Shown here one piece after another: positions 1-12,933 of a stretch of DNA of 64,000 nucleotides. The translations under genes were made by a program, and so were the position numbers. The number at the start of each line of letters is the position of its first letter. Within the stretch, counting starts at the first letter, position 1. The stretch comes from Gordionus sp. m RMFG-2023 (Eukaryota > Nematomorpha > Gordioida > Chordodea > Parachordodidae). Under the pieces are notes generated by a model. It was not told the origin of the DNA. It saw nothing but the letters and a program-made list of their open reading frames with translations, and did no database searches. The stretch lies in contig NC_088776.1 in assembly GCF_954871325.1 (NCBI RefSeq), forward strand, positions 62,644,954 through 62,708,953, in the 5' to 3' direction.

Positions 1-3000
1 CTATTTAGTATAATATTGTGTTTATATTTTGCAAACTCTAGTCCATGATACATCATTCTCCACTTTATATTTCCATGGCTTGCACATAAAATCAAATAGA
101 TATTTATAGCTAAGACATATATCTTTCCATTATTAGGTTTGAATGATAATATATATTTTTTTAATTAAAAAATTAATTTCTTTAGATAAGAAATATAAAT
201 CGTTCAATTACTATTTATATTTTTTTTTAAAAAAAAGGTAAATTAGTCTCGGCAAGTTATATATTTTTAAAAAATTTACTCTGTGCGGCACCAACCCATG
301 TAATTGGATTCATATATAATTCTTTAAAAATATTATTTTAGTTTAAAAACTTTTAAACTAAATAATTTAGTTTAAAATTTAAAAAAATCACATTTTTACT
401 AAAAAAAAAATGAAACTTGAAAACATAATTTTTACCGTTTATATAAAAAAAAATATATTCTTATTTCAACTGGGATTTTTAAGAACGTGGCCGAATTATT
501 TAGTATAAAAAATTAACTTTTGAATGTAATTGAGTTTCGTACATTGAATATTATTATAAAATAATATACTTTCAAGAATTAATTTTAATTACATAAAGAA
601 AGGAACTTGAAAATATAAAGGTTTAACATTATGTTTTTTTTATCTGTAAACCTTGATTATATGCCTAATCCTTCTTATTAAATTTATATATTATTAATTC
701 TCAACAAATATTTAAAAATTAGTAATTAAATTGTTAATTATTTTTACAACAAAGATTATCACTATTTTTATCTAAAAAGCTTCGAGCTCTTATCTAAAAA
801 TTAAACATCTTTTTTTACTTGTAATTTATATTACAAATATTAAACAAGGATTCGAACCTTACTTGAACCTGGAGAAGAAAACTCAGATATTGAAAAAAAT
901 CTGAACCCTAACCAAACCTGAATCCCGTCTATAAAATAAAAATTTAATTGAGATTTTATAATATCAAATTTTCCATTAAGTTATGTGTTAATAAATTTTA
1001 AACAACTTATATTTTCGCCATTTTTAAAATTTGTGTAATTTATTCTCCTCAAAGATTCCTATTGGCGTGTTAATAAATATCAATTAAATTCACTTACCAC
1101 ATTTATTTTTTATCTCAAATTAATTAGAGGAAAATGAAAATGAACAAGTCAAAGTAAAAATTATTATATTGGATATTGTTAATTTAAAGAATTATCAAAA
1201 TCTAACTTAAAAATTGTAAACAAAGATGTAGGGCAGTTTTTGTAAACATGTTAAAATAATTTTGTAATTTATATATGCTAATCATTTATTTTTTATTCAT
1301 GAAGTGCATATTATAAATAATATTAAATATATATATCTGTTTTTTAATTATAAGAAATCATTGCTATTTAAAAAATTTATTCTCTTTATTAACTCTTTTA
1401 TTTGAAAGTTTAATAAATGTTCCTCAGTTCATCATTTTATTATATTGATTTAAGATCAAATATAAAATCATATTTGAGAAGCATTTTACTCAAGGTACAA
1501 TAGATAATAAATCAGCATGCTCATATTGCAAACTAAAAATGTCTGGATCATTTGTCAAATTTATAATGATATCAAGAAAGAAATCGAACTTGAATATCGT
1601 AATTGAAAGCTTAGTAAATTAATATTTAGTTTACGACTCCAGCTCTAGTTCAGAGTAGAAAAAACTCGACTATTTAACAACAGTAGCTAATACGTCTAAA
1701 TAAAATTTTTAAAATTGATACATGAGTATGCTTAACCATATTTTGTCTATAAATAAAATTAAAAATTCATTTTTATACGAAATTTATGTCTGGTTTTTAA
1801 TTTATGATTTAAAAATAGAATTGTTTGTACCGAACAGAACCCATCTATTTTTTTTACTATAAACACAAGCAGGGAAAAAATATAGTCGGATTCGTATCCC
1901 TGCTTAAAATGTAAAAGTCTATACCTATAAGAGTTTAAACAACTATAAGAGATTAAACTACTATAAGATATTAAAATATTTATTCTTGATTTTATAAGTT
2001 AATAAATTAATACAAAAAATTAATTATATTAATAAGAGATTAATAATCTATGATTAGAATAGAATACTAGCTGATAGTTTATATATGGTACTAATTATAT
2101 ACTTAATTAATATATTATATGAAAATAATTAAAATTTCGAGAAAAAGTGGTAAATTTGTGGATAACACCTCATAAGATATGCTTAATTTCTTATTCATCT
2201 ATCATCGAATAAGGGAGAAAAGTATGATGACCCATCTTTCTTGATTGGCAAAATGAAATATAAAATAACTAAAAGGAATACCAGAGCTCCCGATAGTCAA
2301 CATTACTGTTCGCTCTCTAATGAATTAGGTGGGAGAAAGGTTTTAAGGGAGCAAAGACATATAAAAAAAAGGAAACTAGAAATATAGAAGAAAGAAAAAT
2401 AATACATGTTTATACCTTAAGACTTGATAGTTATCAGGTTTCAACACACTCGATTATATAAAATTTAGATGTTTTGTTTCTCAACTTCACATAAGGTAGG
2501 CATATCAAATCTTAATGTCTCATGATATTTATATCACAATCAGAATTGGCAGGTTGGTGAAAATCTCGCAATGGCCTGAGATATCTAGCACATACAACTG
2601 AGCAAATTTAAGTAGAATATTAGCCTGGCGATATAAATAAGATGTGAGATGATAAATTTGCGAATGTTAAAGGCTCGTTACTTGATAACTTTAAAATCTC
2701 TACGAATATAATCAAATATATTTATACGAATTCAACACTACCTACTATTTGATATGTCCCAACATTAAAAATTTACGCTTAGCATAAATCTATTTCAAAT
2801 TCCTTAATTTAAAAATTTGAAGAATTATATAATAAAAAAGTTGGATAAAATATTTTGTATAGATGGATAAACGTTTTTAAATTATTTCGTCTATAAATTC
2901 AGTTTCAGCATTTAATGCAATTGTTGTTTTTTATAACAAATAGGCATCGCATATTTAAAGTAGATAATATCATAAAATGTTAAGTTTTTTAAATTTAATA

Positions 3001-6000
3001 CGTTATCTCAATCTTTACTAGACTTAATTATATACTTCAATACTATTGCTATTACTCCTCAGGGAAAGAATTACAAAATAACTTTTGAGGGTATCGTTCT
3101 CAAACTCTCATTTGCTCAGCTCTGCCTGTGAAAAATTATAATTAGGTTGATTCTCCCATTCTTATTTATTTTTTAAAATATATTACCTACTTTTACTTAA
3201 AAAAATGAAGAGTTTAACCGATTTGTTTTGAAACGTTCTAACCCATCTTATAAAATTTATATATAAACAAATGTTTTGTAATATAAATTATATTAATTAT
3301 TCTAACAACTATGGCCTTAAATATTTTAATTTCAAAAAAAATATTCACATCTAAAAAAAAAAATAATTACCTATAAAAGTTTAATTATTACTTTTAACCT
3401 TTCAACTATCATTTATATAAATATAATTAAAAAAATATTTTGATTTATAAGTTAATAAAAACATACGCGAAAAATTTTAATTATATTAATTTTAAAACAA
3501 GCTTATGAAGAAATACAATGGCTTCTCAATACTTTTTTTATAATTGATAATTTTTGAGGATTAATGGAAAAATAATTAACTTTTTCAGTTAAGCTTATAT
3601 TGGCAGTGTTATAAAAATAAATTATATGATATTTAAAATGTAGTTTTTTAAAGAGTGAATTCATATTTCGAGAAATAGTCTAATTTATTTAGGTGTTAAA
3701 ATTATTATAATATAACTAAAAATAATGATTATGTATTATCATAGGCAGAGCCAAAATATTTCTGACTTATTTTACTTTCATATTTCTTATAATAAAATAT
3801 GTATACATTTTGAAGTATGAAAGGGTTTGGCGGTGTGTAAGGGAAATTTTTTATAAGCTTAAGATGGTATTTACAAGAACGAGATAATTTCAAAGGGGAG
3901 GGAGATTCCCCTTGTCTTCTCACATAACTATGTCTATTTATTATGAAATATAAATATGGATATAAATGGATGAAATAACTAGGAATATTTATGATTTCAT
4001 TTCATCAATTTATTTAAATTTTTTATATATAAAATTTAGCGTGAGTTAAAATATGAATTACATTTTATGCTATTTTCAACATTTCATCGTCCTTTATGTA
4101 TTATATTAATCTAATATGAAATAAAATACAATCATCTTACAGTGTTAATCATCTTAATTTAGTCGCTCGCAGTGTTAACAAATAAATATACCAAACTCTT
4201 AAGTCAAAGAGTAATAAAATCAGTCCGTTAAATTAAGATTTTTATTATATTATTATTTTCATATTATTATTATTTTTTATTAAATATTTTTTTTTTAAAG
4301 GTAACATATCAATAATTATGTCGCAAATCATTACTTCAATAAATTTATCTTACATATTCCCTAAATTAATTTTATCAACTTATGATCTCCAAAGTTTTCA
4401 AAATATAAGCTATTTTGACAGTTGAATCTCTCAAACCTGTAGTAATGTGTAAGTAAGTTCTTATAACATTGGCTAATTGAAGGGAGAGGGGAGGGGGGAG
4501 GGTGATATTTTTTTTGAACTTAAAGAATAAAAATTATCTTTAAAAAATATCAGTTTTAAGCAACGTCATTTTATCCTTAATATTTAGAGTTAATTTTTTT
4601 AAAATTAGACATAAGTTATCATTATCATAATTTAGAAATAAATATTTTAAAAGATTAATATAATTTATTATATGCCAAAATAAAAATTATTTATGGAAAT
4701 ATAAATAATCATACTCCACCAGAGTTTTCACATCATTTTTAACCAGAGTACTAAAGGTTCAATAATATATATCTTTAACCTTTGAGACTTGACTGATCCT
4801 AAAATATCCTGAAAGTCAAATCCCTTATTTAGGACATTACTTGGGATTTCTCATTCCTATCGAATAATTTCAAACTATTATTGTCAGACGAATCAAAGAT
4901 TAACAATATTAAATCTTCACTTCAATTGATAAACATTTTTATCCTCAAACATATAAATTTGAAGTTTAGAGAATTTATTTTTATTCGGCACAGCAATTAG
5001 AAACTTTTATAAGAATTATAGTGCTTTCTTGTCAACCCAGCTAAAAAAATATAATTTTTTCTTATATTTTATTTGTTTGTAAATAGATTTTTGTCTCCAT
5101 ATTTAAAATTAATATGAGAAAACTATTAATCCTCGACCTTTAGACCATCCTCTCATGCTGTCGCCAGAAATATTCTCATGCTATAAAAAATAAAGAGTTT
5201 ATAAATATTTCTTTACTCCCAAATGAAATGTATAAATAATTCCAATATAATTTTATTTTATAGTGAAATACAACAATCAATTTAAAAATAAAAAATTCTG
5301 TTAGCTACCTACATTATTTATACTTTGAAAATATTCAAAACAAACCAATCTCCAAGCACTTAATTTTATCAATATCATTTATTTAAAATATTTTGAAAAA
5401 AGAGGCATGCTACTTAATCCAACATTACATAATCTTGTAATAAAGATTTTGATATGAGGCCTAACCAGGATTTTTGGTAAATGTGTCCTATTAGGCGTAT
5501 TCTTCCCACATAATAGGAGCCATCAATTTATCACAAAATAAACCTATTCAAAACAAAGACGCTTTCGATGATACAAATAGGCCCATCGCCAGGAACCTCT
5601 ATATGAAAGGAGGGGGAGGGGGAAATTATAAATAAGTTCTTAAGCCATTGAGGGGCCAAAAATAAAATATATGGTTGGTAAAAAAAAAGCTAAATTTCCA
5701 TGATTCAGACAAATGAAGGTGGAACAGATCCCTTATTCTTAACAACATCTTTTGTAACATATGGTATTAAAAAACCATGCCATCGAATCGGGAATGAACA
5801 TTTCAACATGCAGCGCTAATCTGAATGCAGCATCTATCCATCCAAAAATATTTAATACGAAGCAGTAACCGCCTTTAATACAGGCTTTAATAATTGGAAC
5901 TTAAGATAATCACGTTTAGAAAAGGAACCAGACTTATTGCAATACAGGAACCAAACAAAGACATCCGACCAATAGCATTGGTTCAAAATGTCGCCTTATC

Positions 6001-6220
6001 ACAAATCATCCAATTCGTACCTTTACAATTTTAAAATCCTCTTCAAGGAGAAACAAGCACATTTAAGTATCTTTGTTACAAGCTATCACTGCTATCATTG
6101 CCTTCTTCTATTTATTCATGACCTCCTTAAACTTGATTATCTTACTCATCTGATTTTTTCGTCTTTCGCCTCTCCTCGTTTGTGCATTACGCTCCTATAT
6201 TTTTAATTTCCCATCATTCT
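1..6220. other. AT-rich intergenic sequence with no supported gene
   Basis: No exon-like or homologous coding sequence seen. The ORFs at 3729-3923 and 5988-6206 have no recognisable motif. The stretch contains part of a dispersed repeat at about 150-265 and purine/G-rich tracts at 4482-4503 and 5609-5622. Confidence 0.6.
150..265 (+). repeat. Dispersed repeat R1, left fragment (5' part)
   Basis: The stretch around AAATATAAATCGTTCAATTA and the following T-run, A-run, GGTAAA and AGTCTCGGCAA matches 50570-50845 closely. The downstream half of the same repeat on the left appears about 6 kb away at 6220-6700, so this copy looks split by later insertions. Confidence 0.6.
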
Positions 6221-6700
6221 TATGATTTATGAAAAAGGAATTAAAGATCTAACCGAAAATATCTTGGACATAAGATTAAATTAAACTGTATGGGCTTATG
6301 CTTCATTAACAAACAAAAGTAGTAGTTTGGGGTCCGATCTCACATCTCTCACCTTTATTTTGAGAAGTCTATTTTTCAAACCGATTTACAAATGCTCATC
6401 TTTAAAAGTAATTTTTTCATAAAAGACAAACCTGTATCGTTGTTGTTCCATCCCTATAACCTAATTAAAATGATTGAGATTATTTCTAGCTCGCTGCGTT
6501 AAATATGATCTAGCATACTACCAATAGAACGATTTATCTTCACTTAATTTTAATCTTCAGAACTCATCAACAAGATCTTATCTACACTAATAAAATTTGT
6601 CTTAACTTGTCATAAAAGAATAACCAAAGAGAGCAAAGGAAGACACAGTTTACATTGTAGACTGTGTAAAGGTCAAATCCTCAGGCAATTTTAATTTACT
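6220..6700 (+). repeat. Dispersed repeat R1, left fragment (3' part)
   Basis: Matches 50900-51360 over nearly its whole length. Shared landmarks in the same order: GGTCTGATCTCACATC-like, CTCGCTGCG, ATCTAGCATRCTA, GAACGATTYATCTTCACT, and the ending AGACTGTGTAAAGGTC followed by TCCTCAG. No coding potential seen. Confidence 0.7.
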
Positions 6701-7029
6701 TTAAATCAGATAGTATATAACCTAATGAAATCAGCTTTATCTCATGGAATGGGTCTATTGTTTGGGACCGCTCAAAATTGTCCAATATCTGGAAATCTAA
6801 AAAGATCTTGTTTTCATTCCAATTATATCTATTGCCTTCTAATCTCTGGCAAACAAGATGGCTTCGATATCCATTCTCAAAACAAACTACATCAGATATA
6901 ACGGCAGTCTTCTTTTTAATGGGTATTTAAACTTATCTTACTAAGTTTCTTTCCCTTTTTATTAGATTGAATTTATATTATATAGTTCATATTATTATAC
7001 CTATAATTTAATATTTATATATGTTTTGT

Positions 7030-10000
7030 TTATTTGCAATAATAAATATCTTAGAGTAATAAATTAATTTTTTTAGAAAATAATCATTCCATTTTTATAG
7101 AAATGTATCTTGATTTTTTTTATGACCATAAAGATTAATAAAAAATATTAATTTTTACCTTGTATGACTAGATTTATTTATTTCGAATAATTTGATTGCT
7201 AATTTTCTGATAAAATGCTAAAATAAAAAATGTAAAATAATGAATTACAAAAATATTGCACCCGAGAACTCGTCACGATAGATAAATAAAGTAGCTTTTT
7301 CCATACTTCCAGAGAGAATCAGGTATAATAAGTGTAATTTAGCTATATGCTTATGTGCCTCTCAATGATAGAAAGGTAGCAAGGGGAATTAATTAATAAA
7401 GAAATCAGCTAATCTACACACTTGCATAATTAGTATGCTAATTTCCAACTTAAATAACATATTATAATTTTATTATTTGTTTTATTAATTAAATTTAAAT
7501 GAGGAATATGAACCCATTAAATATTTGTTTCAGGGAGATTTTATTTACAATACATAAACAGAATTTATTTACTATATCTATATTATACTAAAACTGTATG
7601 AGTAATTTAATATACAAACGATACATGAAGTTTGATAAACTGAAATCTAAAATAAAAATTTCTTTCTAAATTACTCAAGTTAATGCAAAAATGGTTATCA
7701 AGTATAAACAATATTACTACCACATTTAGTTTCAATATGGTTGGTCGGAAAGAATTTAATATTTTATTTTAAACTTAAATTTATCAAAATTAGCATATTA
7801 TTTTCATTTATAATTACATTCCTTAAAAATGTAACGAGTTTATGATTATAAATTTTCTCAAAATGACAACGTTATTTTTGAAAATATAACTTTGTTCAAG
7901 ATATGAAATTTAATTATTTCTTAAATAAACAGAAAAGATAAAATAATCTATATATCGATCGTATAATCATAAGAATCAAAGATTTTTCAATATAGAAAAC
8001 GAATTTATATATTTATATGTACGATTTTGGAATCTCAATTACAATACAACAATCAATTGTTTCTTCCTAAAGTGAATTGTGATTATAATTATTTAAAAAT
8101 TTCTTATTTACCTGTTGATATTTTTACAATTATTTAATATCTTTAAATTCTTATATCTGTGAAGTTTATTGAAATGGTGGCACTAATATTTGCCAATATT
8201 TCATTTAGTACTTTTGAGGGCTTTTATAAGCTATTATTCAGAAAAATATTTTAATATATTGCGTTTTTAGTTTATTTTAATGCTTCAACCCATTTTGCAG
8301 TTTATAAAATAAGCATTTTATGAAAGAAAAAAGGGTGAAAGCAGAGTAAATGGTTGGATGAGGGGAGAAAAGAGGAATAGTTGAGGCAAAGAAAAATTGT
8401 ATACCTAGCAATCTGAATAAATCTTAACATGTGCCCTTGCAAATGATTAAATACTGAATAAAAACTATTTATTTAATCCTTAAATTAAAAAATATTACGC
8501 CAGGAAATGTTTCATAAATGCTTACAATAATATCCAATTATCGGTAAAATTCTAGAAAATATTTTTTTTAATTTTGCCTTAAAATATTTTCTTAACTAAC
8601 CAACCATTAATTGTAAAATTTTTATCAAAATTCTAGAGAGCGATTAATGAAATTAAACTTATATATATATATATATATGGGGTGATGTAATATACACTTC
8701 AAATTATTACAGCGAGGAGTGATACACCCCCATAAGTTACACTCCTATATCATTTTGTCACCTTCCTTCTTATATACCTTGGTTATCGGGGTTGGAGACA
8801 AAACATATATATATTTATTTTAAATAGTTTGATATTTATTTACTACATAATATATAACTCTTTCATTTTTTTCTTTTCTTTCTTTCCTACTCTATTTCTA
8901 TAATAAAATATAAATAAAAACACTTATTTTAACGTAATTATGGACTAAAAATTACCTAAAATACAAAATACATTTTTATTTTAAGAAAGTGATTAGAATA
9001 TTTTTTATATTCCTCGAGTTTTGATGTAAGGGTTCTTAGCTTATTATTTTTTAATTAAAATTCCCACTCAACATATGTCCAAGAAAATAGATAACATTTT
9101 GTAAAATAAAAAATAATTTGTTAATTTAGAATACATTTTTTTTTCTCGGCTATATCAACAGTACTAGAATTTAATTTTTTTAGAAATGCAGATACGTGAA
9201 GTCACAAATTAAGGTCTTAACTAAAGACCAAGGAAAAGAGTTAAACCATCTAGCCTTAGGCTACTATCTGATATTAAATTATAAAAAATATTTTTATTTT
9301 GATAGCAGTAAAATATATAATGATTTTGATAAATTTCCCAGTAATATAAAATGGATTATTAAATGAATGTTAACATAGGAATAAAAATTTATTTAATAAT
9401 TTTATAAAATCAAATAAATAAAGAAATCCATTGAATCTATCACCAGATAAAAAATTATATATGATATATTGATAATAATGGGTATTGATAATTTGATTTC
9501 TTTGGTAGAGGCCCTTTATATAATTAGAAAATATTTAACGAATAAATTAATTATGTAAGATATCTTTATCATGACCATCAATATTTAATATTATTAATCT
9601 TGAAAAGAGGGGAAGATGGAAGCAATGAAAATCTCCTGATTACATATATACTTTAATTACTTTTAAAATATGAATAAGAATAGAGCATATATAATAAATA
9701 AATTTTTTTTATAATATATTAATTTATCTAATATATGTATTTAGCGTCATCTTTTAATCATTTTTTTTGTGCATTTTTTAAATCCCCAAAACATAAATTT
9801 ACTGAAACGTATTCCAGTATGTGTAGAAAAATTAATTTTGTGATTTTTAGAAAATTTTTCTATGAATATTTGAAATTTTTCTAATCTAATAAATTTTATG
9901 ACAATTTAAAAAATTTTATAATGACCATAAATTAATTAAAATTATAGTGTTAATACAAGTAAAGTTATGGGGATTAAAAAATATTTATTAATAAATTAAT

Positions 10001-10520
10001 CAAATAACTGCGAAAATGATATATTTATTGGTAAATCTGTTAAAATAAAGTACCAAATTTTAAAAAAATATTATTAATCTTACCCTTATATAACTATAAT
10101 TTAAAAAAAATATTTTAAATCAACATTTTAAAAAATTCTAAATTTTCCGGCAATTACGCACTGCGTCAAGCTTATCAATATGGGTATTATCTTACAATTG
10201 TCTAAAATTTTTAGGTCTATTTTACAAAATTGCTGGAAATATATTTTTCACAAAATCAAAATTTTTTAAAAAAATGTTGAAATAAATAATTATTTTAAAA
10301 AAAATGTTTAAGTATATAAAAATAATTATAATATTTATTATATAGTAATATTACTTATATCCTCTATTTCTAAAGAAATTTTGATAAATATATTTAATCA
10401 AAAAAAATTATGAGTTTAAAAAACGAAAACAAATTAACAGATTTTTTTAAACGTAATAATAATTCAAATTCTCTCAAAATTTTGTTAGTGTAAAATAATA
10501 ATTTTTTTAAAATATGAATA
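7030..10520 (+). repeat. Left copy of a large flanking duplication, part 1
   Basis: Colinear with 58135-62060, with clear diverged matches throughout: ATGAGTAATTTAATA then AGTTTGATAAACT; TATTACTACCAC; a shared GAGGCAAAG; TTATCGGTAAA; CTCGGCTATATCAAC; TAGCCTTAGGCTA; GAGGCCCTTTA; and GTAAGATATCTTT. The two copies differ at 8600-9140, where the right copy instead has a hAT transposase remnant. Confidence 0.8.
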
Positions 10521-12293
10521 AATTAATTCTTCTTATAAATTTTTTTGTAAAATTGTCTCTTAATTTTGGTTTATATTAAAAGAAGGCAAAGTTTGTATTT
10601 TAATATACATTTTTAAAAAAAATTATATATTTAAAATTGGCAAGAACTTCTAAAAACATGATATCGTTCGCATATTAGGGTCAAGTTTATAATGAAAATT
10701 TAAGGAAATCAATTTATTAGATAAATCAACAATTGATTTTAAGCTTTAAAGTAACGTCGTTACTAATGGCGTTATTTATTTAAACTATATGCGTTTGTTT
10801 CAAAATTTAATTAATAACACCGTGTTTATAATTCAAAATCAAAGGGGGTTCAATTCATCTAATCCAATGAACAAATCAAAATTTTATAATTTATATTAAT
10901 TTTTTTAAATATAACAATAGACTTATAATTTATTCAAAATAAATCAACCTTATAAGTATTTTAGATATATTTACTTGCTAAAAATAATTTCGGGCAACAA
11001 TGGTAAATAATCACAAAATTTAAATAATTTAATTCAGATAATTACCAAAGTTCTTATGACATTTTTGTTGATTTTTTGCAGACATGATAATTAATTTTAA
11101 TAGAATATTAAATCATAGAGAACTATTCTTTCATAATATATTTATATATTTAAAAAATTCATTCATAAAATTAAAATATAAGTATATTTTAATTTTAAGA
11201 AATATATGTAGAAATTCCAAAATTTATCATTTTCTCCCATGATAATCATTGTTTTATAATATTAAAGCTTTAAATAATGTCATTAAATATAATCAAGTTT
11301 TGTAAACACCTTATTAATTTAATCCTACAAGGCATATATAAAGGTGTACAGTTAAAATATTGTGTAAAAAGATTTCATAATATGATGAATATATATTTTC
11401 AGTAATCAAGTACATTATTTAAGATTGGTCCTAGATAAAATAAAAATTCAAAAACAAAAAAGCTTGAACCCAATTCCAGTTTAAGATGAGATCTTGTTTC
11501 CCACATCCAAAGTTCTGATAAAATTGTTTGATGAGGATCTTGAAAATTCTGAAGAAGATCTAATAAGTATTTGCTAAAAATGACAATTTTTTAAATTTTT
11601 TTTAATAAATTCCCCCAATCATAATTTTATATATTAAAATAAAATCATAAAACCCTTTTATACTCTGCACCAGTTGAAAGTGTGTTTACGGGGATTGAAT
11701 AGTAAGCTTCTTTGTTCATCTGATCAAAATTTTTAAAATGAATTTCTTTTAAAAATAAAATTGTTATAAAAAGACCTGATCTTATAATATAATTGTTATA
11801 TATGGTGAAAAACAAAATAATAGTTTTTTAAATAATATTTAATATAATGAGTAATGTGTTACTTTTATTATGAATATAGCAAGTAAAACGAGTTAGTGTA
11901 ACGCATTCTGTTTTTAAAAATTTAACTAGAAGGGTTTTTCTTCGTTGAAGTATTCGTTTATTACTGCAGTATTTATTTGACAAAAATGAAGGCCATAATA
12001 TACTACAAAATATTTTATAAATATGGAATTATACATATATTTATTTTCTCTATTTTTATTTTTATTTTCCTGTAGATATTATGACATCGCATTTTTAAAT
12101 TTATTTCGCAAAAACGAGTCATCATATTTTTATTATTAAATTTTACATTTTATTAAATGGTGTTACTTTATATTCTCGATTGTTTTTTAAGAATTTATCT
12201 TATGTACGACCTATAAGAAAAAGTAAATGGAACAGTTCAAATCGATTATTTATTAGGTGACTGAAAAAATATTTATAAAACAAATATTATTAC
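10521..12293. other. AT-rich stretch without a recognisable gene
   Basis: I see no ORF, homology or splice-bounded unit here. It lies downstream (on the minus strand) of micro-exon A, so a terminal exon and 3' end of that candidate gene would be expected here or in 7030-10520, but I could not identify one. Confidence 0.4.
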
Positions 12294-12317
12294 CAAGAAT
12301 TCCTTCAGCAGCCACTT
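12294..12317 (-). CDS. Candidate micro-exon A (24 nt)
   Basis: Minus strand: acceptor CCTATTAAG, 24 nt, donor GTAATAAT. Entered in phase 1 it reads E-V-A-A-E-G-I-L and leaves in phase 1. Phase 2 has a stop. It is the last (most 3') of six similar units between 12294 and 17261. No longer ORF surrounds it. Whether it is transcribed is unknown. Confidence 0.45.
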
Positions 12318-12744
12318 CTTAATAGGAAAAAAATTATATATTTACTATTCTTGTGAGTAAAATTTTTTTAAAAAATTGAAATAAAATAAAATTACATTAT
12401 ATTTATAGAAACATTATAATTTTCACATTTTTTTATCCTGTTACTGATAATTTTTTGTTTTATTTAAGCATAAGGATTTATGTTTTACTTATATAATAAA
12501 AATAATATAAAATTAAATATTATTTTATTTTTAACATTGGTATTCGTATAAAAATAATTATATATATTCTGAAGTTAATTATGTTGAATAAAAATATATT
12601 TAATGATAATTTTTATTGGTTATTTCATTAGAGATGTTTGAGGCATTAACTATAATTTTAATATTAAGCTTGAAAAGAGTTATTTCTTTAATTTATATCA
12701 TCATTTTGTTTCTTTTTTTTAAATATAGAACTTGATATTATTAC

Positions 12745-12768
12745 CTGGTACAGCTTCTTCTTCTATAA
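12745..12768 (-). CDS. Candidate micro-exon B (24 nt)
   Basis: Minus strand: acceptor TTTTTATTAAAAAG, 24 nt, donor GTAATAAT. Phase 1 reads V-I-E-E-E-A-V-P; phase 0 contains a stop. The downstream intron sequence resembles that of units C and F. It lies 141 bases from unit C, the closest spacing in the array. Confidence 0.5.
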
Positions 12769-12909
12769 CTTTTTAATAAAAAGATATATAAAATTAAAAC
12801 AACAGTTAATATATAATATTTTTTGATTATTATTCTTTCATTTTCTATCATCCTCTATTTTTAATATTATTAAAGGTAAGAATGAATATTATATATTAAA
12901 TATTCTTAC

Positions 12910-12933
12910 CTGGAGCAACTTCTGATGCAATTT
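12910..12933 (-). CDS. Candidate micro-exon C (24 nt, or 12 nt with the good acceptor)
   Basis: Minus strand donor GTAAGAAT is perfect. The 24-nt unit reads E-I-A-S-E-V-A-P in phase 1, but the base pair at the expected acceptor is AC rather than AG. An internal CAG would give a 12-nt exon (12910-12921, E-V-A-P) in the same phase. So this unit has either decayed or shifted its acceptor. The donor also forms one arm of an inverted repeat with 12875-12883. Confidence 0.42.

Noticed and set aside
3729-3923. 64-codon ORF on the minus strand
   Set aside because: No recognisable motif, no splice-bounded context, and length is unremarkable; likely repeat-derived or chance.
5988-6206. 72-codon ORF on the plus strand
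   Set aside because: Leu/Ser/Tyr-rich composition typical of chance frames in AT-rich DNA; borders a dispersed repeat.
8425-8432. 8-nt splice-bounded unit (TTTATTCAG, 8 nt, GTATACAA) on the minus strand
   Set aside because: Not preserved in the right duplicate and far too short to trust in AT-rich sequence.
8655-8800. Short AT microsatellite followed by possible inverted repeat (GGGGTGATGTAATATACACT and a later GTGATACACCCCC)
   Set aside because: Arms match poorly and no target duplication is visible; not enough to call a MITE.
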